From assembly GCA_944472135.2 (NCBI GenBank), contig OX235262.1, forward strand, positions 39,607,804 to 39,671,803: a stretch of DNA of 64,000 bases. Reading direction: 5' to 3'. Shown piece by piece: positions 35,101 through 47,100 of this stretch. Position numbers and translations under genes: made by a program. This DNA comes from Trichobilharzia regenti. Taxonomy: Eukaryota; Platyhelminthes; Trematoda; Strigeidida; Schistosomatidae. Under the pieces are notes generated by a model. The model was not told the DNA's origin. It did no database searches and was given only the letters and a program-made list of their open reading frames with translations. Position 1 is the stretch's first letter. Every line of letters begins with the position of its first letter.

Positions 35101-38100
35101 GCTTAGAGAGGTTTAGAAATGCATCGATAGGGCATTGAATCTAGGATCCCGTTCGTGGTTGGCGAGCGTTCTACAGCTAAACCACCGACACCAATACAAT
35201 CCTACAGGAGACCAATCAAATGCGATCTCAAATAGCTCAGTGGTAACGTCTCTGACTGAACTAATTTACAAATGTATAGAACAATAAAACTGAGGTAATC
35301 AAGCAGAATCAGTACGCGGAGAGAGAGAGAGAGAGAGAGAGTAAAAGGTTTACAATCTCCCTGACTGAATTATGTTCCTTGATTAATATTATATATTGAA
35401 ACTTAAAATTCACAACTCAAAATTGACAGTACTGTAAAGATATCTACGGTAAAAAGCGTACACTGCTTATGTCGCCTACAGGCTTCTTCAACGAGTAATA
35501 CCAGTTAAGGTCGAATCAGGTTGGAAAGGTGAAAAGATCGAAAGCACTTCCTCAAGCTGCCATGTCATTTACTGTTGTTCACTATCATTTAAGGAAACCT
35601 AGGTCAATTGGTTGATTTCATTAGTATCGACGGTTGGAGACTATTATAAGGCATGCCTTGAAAGTGTTTATAACGACGCAGATGTACTTACTCAACCCAT
35701 TTCTATTCCCTCTTTTTGTGAAGTTTTCTAAAATAAAACATCTTCAAGTGATGCACTTACGTGCAAAGTTCTATAATGATTTTTCAATGGGACCACTACA
35801 GGACAAAATGTAAGGGTAGGCAATACAATATACACTCCAACATCAGAAACCAGTGCTACTACTTAAGCATGAAAATAAAAGTCTCTCTGATATTTCCCAT
35901 TCAGTCTGTCTGTCTGTTTTCAACACAGAACTTTGCACATATGTGCAGCAGTTCAAGTCGCCACACTCACCCCTTGTAGCACACAAAGCAAGAGAAGAAA
36001 GTAGAAGAAATGGAAAATAGAGACAGTAGACAGGGAAGAAAAACAAAAGGAATAGTAATAACGAAGAACAATATAGTTTCATAGGAGAGTATAAGTCACC
36101 AGGAAAAGATGCATCTCCACCATTGAAAACGATTTTGAGCCCCATCACCGATTGTCTCCAACCATCGGTTTTTACCGTCCCGAGGACCCCAACCAGACAG
36201 GAAGTTTACACCTTCCCACGTGGCTTAAACTAACTGTTGTGGATTTCATTGACTGGTGCAATGTGGTGACTTGATCCGACCGATAGCTGCTACTTTGACG
36301 TTTCGGTCTGGTTTGCACATCGCAGCGACCAAACAAGCTACACTGGCTGGAACTATTGTTCCTGCACGTCCTACCATGCAAGCAAGGTTGTTAGGATAGC
36401 AGTTCCCGGAATTGTGTAAGAATATTTTCACACTATGATGGCGGTCAACAACCAATCACAGCACAGATTGTGCGACTACGACTTGCAGATAAATCGCCTG
36501 ACTTCCTAGGAAATGGTCACAAAGAGATGACAGAATATCCTTGAGCAAGAAAACAACCAGTCAGAAGACGTTGCTTCTCCGCCAACAATAACGAACAATA
36601 ATGTACATAAAGATTTATAAATATGTGTTGATTTTCTCAATAAACTACCTGTTGCCTAGCCCTTGTCTTTTGCCGTTACAACCCTGCCTTTACGGATTCT
36701 GGATGGGATAGAATGAAGTCTAAGTACTTATTCAAGCATGTCAGTTTTCTATAGATGATAGTAACCAACCCACCATCTTGTTTTCGTTTTATTTTACAGT
36801 CTAGCATGATCGATTCAGCTTTTTTTTCTCCAACTCAAAAGTGCTGGTCTTCAGTTCCCAGTTGGTCGTGTGCATGGTCTTTCGTGCAAGGGTATCTACG
36901 CTGAATGCATCGATGCTGGAGCGCCCGTCTACTTGGCAGCTTTTCCCAAATACCTGGTCGCTGAAGTGCTTGAACTGACTGGTAATGCCGCGTGCGACAA
37001 CAAGAAGACCCGTATCATCCCTCGACACTTGCAATCGGTCATCCGCAACGACGAGGAGTTAAACAGACTGCTCGGTGGTGTTACCATCGCCCAGGGTGTT
37101 GTCCTGACTAACAGCCAGGCTGTGTTGTTGCCTATGTTTAGATTCCAACACAGTGAATGTGTATCATCCACATATCTCCACTATAACCTAGAAGCAGGAT
37201 TAAGCCTTCTTAGAGCATTATATTCCCAACTATCCATAAACATATCTGCTGATTTTGTAGAAGCTGTGTAAATACATATTGATATGATTATGAACAGTGA
37301 TATATTGTGCTCAAAATATCACCCAGTTGTTAATACTATATCACTATGTGTTATGCCATATAAACTTATCTAATGTGGAATTCCATTCAGTAGAAGAGGC
37401 TGTATTATTATCAAAATCATAGTAAACTGAAAATGATGACTAGGAAGACATGCACTGAAACCTCTGCACCAAACAAAAAGAAACAACAACAGCCTGAAGG
37501 CGACCCCACTTAGACTAGAGAACATTCACATCCACAAGATAAACATACATGAAGAAGAAAAAGCAGTCAATTATTTCATCAAATTGCACAAACAAACAAA
37601 AACAAAACAATAAATCTACCTGAAATAATAATTGCATTATACTGTCAGGACTTAAACCAACAGATTTACACAATCGCCTGTTAACTGAATCTCTTTTGTC
37701 TACACAACTAAATGTTAGCTTATCTCTCCATGCATTATACAGTGATTCATTAGGCTGAATAATATTCAGTACAAAATCATCATCTAATATCCATTCAATA
37801 CGTTTAACAGTTGGATTTGGTAGACTGAAATGAAAATGAGAAAAAGAACAGGGGAAAGAGACAGTTGAATGAAAAAAAGCTTGGCGAAAATGTCAACCAA
37901 TAGAAGGAGTTTGCTGAAGTGTGTTATTATCTTTGATGAAGTTTTGGTGAGGGATTAAACTGAATTCAAGGTGGATAAAGCTATGAAACAATGAATCAGT
38001 TAAAATGAATAACAAAACTTGGGCACTGTGGCAGAGTATAATTCCATTATGGATAACATTTTATTTTGATAAAATCACACAGTGGTATATAATAATATTA

Positions 38101-41100
38101 ACTGATGACCACGTCTCGAGCACAAATTATTGTCGCTCATAATCACATGAAGGTACTCACACAACGCTTTTTGTTTTATTTATATACATGAGTGTAAAAC
38201 TGATGTCAGCTCATGATGAAATCCTCCAACCGGTTAAACAAACAAAAATTCCCTACAAAATCAATACTTGAGAAATTGATCTGATGCTATCTAGCAACTG
38301 GTCCTATTCAGCCAAAAGCATTGGCGATAGGCAACACTAGGCAACTCTTTAGACTCATCACAGAATCGGGCGGGAGAAGGCAATTCATAAGTGAGACTAT
38401 TTCCGAGAAAAATGGCTCCTTAATTAACTCTCAGGATAGACGCCTTGAACGCTGGAAAGAACACTTTGAGGGACAATTTAACTTGCCTACAGCCACACTG
38501 AACCTCCCCGCCATCCACCACGTACCCGAATGGGATACAGACACTGGCCCGCCGTCTGTAGGTGAGGTTACAAAAGCTATCAGTAATTTGAAACGAGGCA
38601 AAGCGGCAGGACCCGACGGAATTATTCCGGAGGTGTTTAAATATGGGGGTGACATACTAGTTTGTAGATTAACTGAGGTACTAGGCAAAGTGTGGGAATC
38701 AGAGACAGTTCCATCAGACTGGGGTAAGTCACTTATTATACCGATATTCAAGAAGGGAAATAAGTCCTCGTGTGATAATCATAGGGGGATCAGCCTAACG
38801 AACATAATCTCTAAAATCCTAGGCTCAGTAATCATGCATAGACTAAGCAGAACTCGGGAGGAACAGACAAGGGAAAATCAAGCAGGCTTTAGACTAGGTA
38901 GAGGGTGCATAGATCATATCTTCACTCTTCGACAGATTCTAGAACATAGACACACTTTTCGGCGCCCAACAATTGCCATATTTCTTGACTTGAAGGCGGC
39001 CTTCGACTCCGTGGATCGAAAGGTACTATGGCAATGTCTGACTGTGAAGGGAGTGCCAAGAAAGTACGTTACACTAATCAAGGCACTCTATTCAAACTCA
39101 CGTAGTCGTGTAAGGGCTTATGGGGAATTGTCATCTGAATTGGTAACAACCAGTGGTGTCCGACAGGGATGTCCACTTTCCCCATTTCTGTTTAACTTCA
39201 TCATAGATATGCTAATGGAAGTATCCTTAACTGAACGTAGTGACTTAGGAATCGACTTGTTACCAGGGAATAATCTTATGGACTTAGAATATGCAGATGA
39301 CATAGTCCTGTTAGGGGAGGATGCTGAAAAAATGCAGAGTCTTCTGAACACCTTGAGCAGCAATCTTCGTAGGTTTGGCATGCGATTCGCCCCTGCAAAA
39401 TGTAAGGTGCTGCTACAGGACTGGACGACGTCAACCCCTAACTTAGTGATAGGGAGTGAAGTGATAGAACATGTTGACCACTTCACCTACTTGGGAAGTT
39501 GTATTAGCACCAACGGACTGATTGGCGATGAAATCTCAGCACGGATCCGAAAAGCTCGAGCTGCTTTCGCTGACTTACACCATCTCTGGCGTAGGCGTGA
39601 CATCCGGTTATCAACCAAGGGACGTGTGTACTGCTCATCAGTTCGCTCCGTCCTTCTCTATGGCTCTGAAACATGGCCAATACGCGTTGAAGACATGAAA
39701 AGGTTGACTGCTTTCGATCATAGATGTCTGCGATCTCTGTCTCACGTTAGGTGGTTTCACAAGATAAGTAATGTTGATGTTAGGCGTAGAGTGTTGGGCA
39801 AAGAGGGAAAATCAATCGACGAGGCTATAAAGTTACATAGACTAAGATGGCTAGGTCACGTGCTTCGCATGCCTAACCACCGCCTCCCCCGACGGGCTTT
39901 GCTAGCTGATATAGGTTCAGGTTGGAAAAGGGTAAGTGGTGGCCAAACAAAAACATGGCATCATTCCATGAAATCCTTGACAGTTAAACTGAGTCAGGTA
40001 GGGAGATGCAGACTCCCGGGTTGGGGCCCTCGGGACTCTAGGAATCAATGGCTGGAGACAATAGGTGACATGGCTCAAAATCGTTGTCAATGGCGCAGAT
40101 GTATTCAGTCTCTGTAATCTTTCATATTCCTTTCTACCATTACCCATTCTGTTCCGCTCTTATACTTGTCAAACTCTATTAATTCTCTTCACTCATCTTC
40201 TTGTCTACCTCTGTGTGCTATTTGGAACGTGGCAACTCGAACTGCTGCACTTCGGTGCCAAGTTCTATGTTGAATCCAGACAGACAGACAGACAGACAGT
40301 GACCTAGGGTTTTAGTGGGAAGCCGTGACCAGTAGGGTACAGTAGGTTGAAGGTGAGGCAGTAACCCATCGAAGAAGACATTGCGAAGTGGTCGCGTTAT
40401 GTCATGAATTGTCAGAAGTTAGAATTCATGGTCTGGCCATTGGATTGGACACAGTGGCTTAATGGTCTACCAGCTAGCTAGACTTGTAACCAAAGGGTCC
40501 TGTGTTCGAACCCTGCCGGTCGGTGCCTACTGATGAAGAGTCTCAAACTGGGCTGACAAAACAGCTGTCCAGTACTCCCTGCAGGTTTTCCAATGGTCCT
40601 CTAACCGATGTCAGCACAAGATGAAATCCACCAACCAATCAAATAAAAGTGACTAGACATTTGAATAAAATCAACATGAGATAAAGCACATTCGCAAATA
40701 ATATTAGTGTTATCAATAAAATATGCTACGATGGGAAATAAGATGCTTTTACAGTAAAATAAATAAATAACTTGTTAGAATGCTATAATGTGAACTGAGA
40801 TAAATTTTAACACTATTGATTATCCTCTGATTTGACTGGTAGCAATATCTCGCATATACCTGGTATTTGCGTTGAGTCATTTCTGTTGTATGTGATGGGT
40901 GTATACTTGATGAATCACGATTCAGTAATCAATTTCTCTCTCCACCTACCTATATTACTTTTTAGAATTTCAACTCTGTCCCACCCTATTGTGTGGTTTT
41001 GTGTGTTTATGCATGCGGTGCGATTGCTGAATTTTTTTTCTAAACTGCTTATCTTCGTGGAGTCAATCATTCTAACCCTAGCTAAATTCTTATATTCCAA

Positions 41101-44100
41101 CAATCCGACTACTCCCGACCTACTAGTTTGACCTATGTAGTTCACCTCACAGTCATTGCAAGGTATTTTGTAAATTATATTATTTTGTTGAATTGGGTCC
41201 ACCGGGTCCTTTAGCCTACAGACCTTGTCTCTGAGTGAGTTTGTAGGTTTGAATGCCACCCTAATTCCTGCTCTATTAAGAATCCTACGTAGGGCCTCAG
41301 GTGTCCTCTCTTTATTTGGTATAACACTAGACGACTTATATTCTCTGTTATTTATGTTATCATTACTAGTTTAACAATTATTTTTAGTTTGCTTTTGGCC
41401 TTTTTCGATCTTCCTAATGAATTTTATAGGATAGTTATTTGATATCAACGCTCCTTCTATCTGTTTCATTTCATCATTTAGGCTTTTTGTTGTACTACTT
41501 AGTGATGTTGTTGCTCGGTATGTTAGACACTTAACTAAACCAGCCTTTACAGATAACTGATAAGATAATTAAAGTCTAAATATCTGTTAGCAGAATGTGT
41601 TGGCTTTTTATAATCGCCAGCGTGCAGTTTACCTTCTTCTGTTCGTTTCATTTTACAGTTTGACATCATGGCTAATTCTCTTTGTTCATTTTCCGATTCA
41701 AATGTGAATTTTATTCCCTTTACTAAAGAATGTAGTGTTGTTATTTTCTCCAAACTAAAAAAGGTTTCATTGTCTTTCTAGGTAACATTTACAAACATAA
41801 CTTTAAGTCGATAGACTGATTTTTCAACGGTGGATCAGTTCAAGTTGTTACACTTCATACAGAGCATACAGAGGCAAAGAAACAATTCGAAGGAATTATA
41901 ATGACCATAAATGTATGATAGGAAGACTAATTATATAGAAAATCATAAGTTTTAATGATTTAATGAATTTGAGAGATAAGACGTGAATGCGTCTGCGACA
42001 TCATCGAGAACAATTATTGGGGTGTATTACTAAACGTCTCCAGCCAGATAATCAACAACCCCTACGTGGTTGACTCAAGCCAACTGTGAGACTTTATGAA
42101 GTGATGCTAGGTTTCGATTCAACCAGCCTTACTTTTCTCCAACCTAGTTCAATGCCGGCTAACATTCCTCGATGAGAAAGCAGTGTTATTGCTGTTGATG
42201 TTGACGTGAGATTAGGACAGATTAGCCAGAGCATTAACTTAGTATTCGCTCACAGTCTACTAGGACATAGTCCCTGTTATAACAGTTTTCACACCCTCAT
42301 CCATTGACTTCCCTTCCTTACTTAGCGCTCTGCGCCTAACTTAAATATTATTGACCATATTATGAAGAGGAAGAAAAGATAAAATACACTGAACATAACA
42401 GATACACACAAACCTACCTATCAGTATTTTTAAGCATTGAAGGATCTACAACTGGATGCTTCTCAGAATTGATGTATACATCAGTGAATAAACGTGAAAT
42501 CGTCACCCCATCACCCCAACTATGCTCAAAATTAATAGCTGCATAACCAGATTGATTCACCAACAAACTAAAACTCTTATCAAACCAACGGGATTTTGAT
42601 GAACCGGATAGAAATTCGGGCAACTTGATAATTTATAATAATAATGATAACAATAAAAACAGTATGAGGATTAAAGACTTAAAAATCACAGTAGGGTTAG
42701 AATTAAAAGAATATCATATCAGTGCTTTTGGCGAATTGGACAAAAATAATTTTTGAAAATCTCTCAGTGGCTGAATGGTCTACGAGCCTGCCTTATAACC
42801 CTAAGGTCCTGGGTTCGAAATCCGGTGGATGAGTATTGCCGATGAATACCAAACTAAGGCGAAACAGCTGTCCAGTACTGCCTGGTTCTCAACGGGTCTC
42901 TAATTGATATCGATCCATGGTCAAACTTCAAAAAACCTTATTGGTACCTGTAGTCGACTTCTAATAAGCTGTAGAGAAGTAGCTCATTCGACTAAGTACT
43001 CAATTTTCAGTCAATTGGTCCTGGGTTCGCATCTCACATCGTTCAATTCAGCCTGGGCAGATGAGTAGTTTTATCAGCCCTCACACATAGAAACTTTTCC
43101 GGATTACTGATTTCTGACTAATATACACCTTACTATCACCAAATAAATTTTTGATTACCGTGGGCTGGATTATGCAGAAGACCATGAGAGAAAACACAGA
43201 TACGTTAGACCAACAAGAAGTCTCTAGAAAATCTAGACATCGTGGATGACATGTCTATCGTGACATTAACTCACAGATCTACAGGCAAGAAATAACAAGT
43301 TGACAGAAGATGCAGCGAATGGGGGATTTCAGGTGAACATAGAGAATACAAGGATGGTGAGGATGCCAGACTACCAACAACATCAACAAGCATCAATCAG
43401 CATCAACAGTAGAAATCCAGACAGCACTGCTTCAACCACAGGCGGCACGGATGACGGTTACAAAGCCAACCAGAATTGAGGAAGCAAGAAAGACCCCCAT
43501 CAATTTGAAATCTATGTGTAAATTTTGCTGCAATCAACACGAGATACAACACTAGTGTCAAGTCAGTGCTTGTTTATTTTTCAGAGATTTGGCGCGTCAC
43601 AAGAAGCACTCGCAACTCACTGCTGCGGACTTTCATGAAGAGCTACCTTAGCCGGCTCCACACTGAAGATCACAGAACCAGAAAGGACTAATAAAAATGA
43701 GTTCTGGAAAAGTACCAGCCAAGAACGTATCACCCAAAAGATATATTGAAGAAAATAGAGATCGATCGGACACACGCTGAGGATACTGTAGAGTAAAATC
43801 ACGTACCGGGGCCTAGAGTGGATACTGAGTAGGAAACGACAAGATGAGTGTCCCATGGTAATATGGTGAGGATCGTGTATGAAGGAAGTGAAAGCTTATG
43901 AACAGTCGCGGAGTCGGATCGTAGGGAGCAGGGTGAAATGGAGATATGTTGCTGAATCCCTGTGTTATTAGCATTAGTTTTGAGTGATCGCAGAACTCGT
44001 AGGACATACGATCAAGGCTAAACACTTGCGGCCTATTTGGAGTGTTTTCAGAAGTGGAACACAGGGCTGCAGCAGCAGCTCTCCATTTCATCCTGTTCTC

Positions 44101-47100
44101 TGAAGTCCTTTCTAGGCCCAGGGTTCATGTCACCCTCAGACGCTCGACTGTTCCCTTCCAATTAAAGTCTCACACCAGGGCTTGACACGTGATGTTACCC
44201 AACAGTTTCCCATGAACCTGAACATCCTGTCTTACATGTCTTAAATGAAGACTTACAGGCATCATAGATGAGTGTTATTATGGATGGGGCACTATTTATG
44301 CAGTTAAAAATTGTTATGAATTATGAATTTTGCCGACGTATGTGTACATTTCATAGCTGTAGAGTGTCATAGAAGCTTCCATATGTAAACATATGACTTT
44401 TACCACTTATACTATCATTATTATTTATTCAAATACAAACTTCGCATAGTAGGAAGGAAAAGAACTATCGCACAGAAGACGATAAAAATGACATGAAGAA
44501 AATAGTTGAGAATGAACAACCGGATGAAATTGATAAGCTTCCATTAATAAGCATCCATTAATGCATATTACTGATAAGAATGCCATAAAAGAAGATGCTA
44601 ATCCCACATTTTTCACTCACCAGTCCTAGTACAAGTCACAGAAGTTGGTGTCCAAAAGTTGGAATCACCTGATGAAAATTAATCTTCGCCTAATTCATAC
44701 ATATTCAGTCGAATAAGTCACACGATATCGCTACTGGATAAAAAGAATTCCGCAGAGACAGTAATCACCAAACACACAGAGTTGTTACATCTCCTCAGCT
44801 CGACGATGTCAGCATCACTTGCACAAACTTTATTTAATAGAACTGGAAGAATTTCATTTGACATATGTGCTCATACAAAATTTCATAGTAAAATTTTCAT
44901 GAAAGCACACAAGAGTAAATTTAGAAGTTGACAATTCAGATAAATACCATTTTACGACAGATAAACAAGGAGTGGAAAGAAAAATGTTGCAACTGGGTGA
45001 TGATCAGAAAAGCTTTGACTCCTTACAGAAGTGTATGAGTGGCTATTACTAATTACCGGCTGCACACACTAAGAAAGTTGATTTTCTCTTCTCTTGAAAT
45101 ACCTGAAACAGAAACATTATTAGTGTTGAGTGACGGCAGACATACGATCGACGCCAAATACATGTGGTCTGTTTGGAGTGGTTTCAGAAGTTGTATCTGC
45201 GTGAAGATATTACCCCTGCATCCTGCAAGGATGTAAAATTCTCGAGTAGAATATTACTGTCTTCTTGGTCCCAGAACCGAGAGGCAGCATAGCTGGGTTA
45301 TCGGTCTTCCGAAGGAAATACCTTACTGTAGTTACACCGCTAGCGCTCGAGTGGGACCCAAAAGGGAAGCGGCGAGTTGGTCGTCAGTGCGAGGGTGACT
45401 TGGAGGAGGTCATGTGAAGAGGAGATGAAAGCGTGTGGGCAGACTTGAAGCGGGGTGAAAATGTTGGCAGAGAACCGAACGCAATGGAGACGCACGGCTG
45501 AAGCCCCATGTTCCTCTAGGAATAGAAGGAAATAATAACAATACAATAATAGTTACACCGCTAACTGCCAGCACTACGACTTTGCCCTTAGACACCAACA
45601 TACTGTAACCGCCATCCGAACGACTATTCTGGCAAAGCGATACCTGCAGGAATATTAGTTCCAGTTAGTGTAGCTTATAAACGTCATTGAGAAAAACAAG
45701 CCACATGACCACATCAAGGTAGCAGTACTTAGACAGAGACAGGCTAGCTTCAAGAGCATAAAACGCCTATTTAATCCTAAATAGATGATCGACATTAATG
45801 TTTCCAAGCAACAGATCTCAAAAATTGAGAAAAACATCAATTGAAAGTGTCAATAAAAAACAATACCGAAACCTACCGCATTCACATGATTGACAGCTGT
45901 TTCATCTGTTAAGGCCAAGACAAACAATGCTGAGTCGATTAAATTCAATGAAACTTGATTGCCTAGATCAATTAAACGTTGACGTGCCACAAATGCTTTA
46001 TCACGTGGCATTGCTGTGATCACACCAATCGATGGTGGAGGTGGATTAGTCAACTTGAGTTGTTTTAATATAAACTGAAGGTTACTCAACAGTAGATTGG
46101 CGGGAATAATTTCACCCTTTACATAAAATATCGGAAATTTTAGGGGGAAATGTTAATTAAAAAGAAGAAAAATTAGCTTTTTTATGCGAAAAATAGCCAA
46201 GAAATCAGTAAAACAAAACTTCACTATCTAGTAGAGTAGTGTATCCCATCAGACAATTACAGATAGCCGTAGAAAGTATTACAAGTCAAACTACGAACTG
46301 GTAGCAGTTAAAAAACTGTTGGCCAGAAAGGACTGAACAGTTGTTTCTTCTTAACTTGGGACTCTTCAACACTAAGAACTCATTTTATTTATCTATTTTA
46401 TTTTTATTTTTGATTACAGCTTGATTCCACACTGTATTTTTGGTACAAATATGGAATTTTCAGCCTGGATATAGGTGGCCCAAATTTCGCAGGCCAACCA
46501 TAGATATCAGGTGTGCGTCGGCGTGTGCTCGAACCTCGGACCATGTGTATGGTCGGCGGGAGTATTAACCACTGTGACACTGATGCACATGATCCTACTG
46601 AGGGTTGTATACAGGTCCTAGAGGTTAAGAGACCTTCCAGCCACAGGGACGGAATCTGATGTTCCATGAATCCCAACTTCTGCCACTTCGCGATTGATAA
46701 CCCCCATCAACAGGCTTACCTCATAACCTGAAGGTCCGCGGTTCGATTACCCGTGGAGGCATGGGCCCGTACAGTCAAACAGTCCCAAACTAGGAAGAAA
46801 ACGTTGTTCGGTACTCCCTGATTTGCAATAGCTGGTTCTATAATTGATATCGGCTAGTGATCTAGTTTGAAATCGATCAACCAACACTTGAGCAATAAAA
46901 ATATGTGTCAGTCCTAGAGAAAGGATACAGTAAGAACGCCAGAGAATTCTTAGAAGTCTACTGCTTCAATGAATCTGTAATTAACTAACAGTCAGTGGCA
47001 TACATTCGCTATATGTCCTCATTTTATTATACACTCGATTTTTAACAAGGGGATTACGAATTCAAACCCCATCCTGTTTACCAGTGAGGTATCAACAACC

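Noticed and set aside
36846..37271. Functional histone H2A gene
   Set aside because: Start, N-terminal tail and C-terminal tail are missing and core residues are changed.
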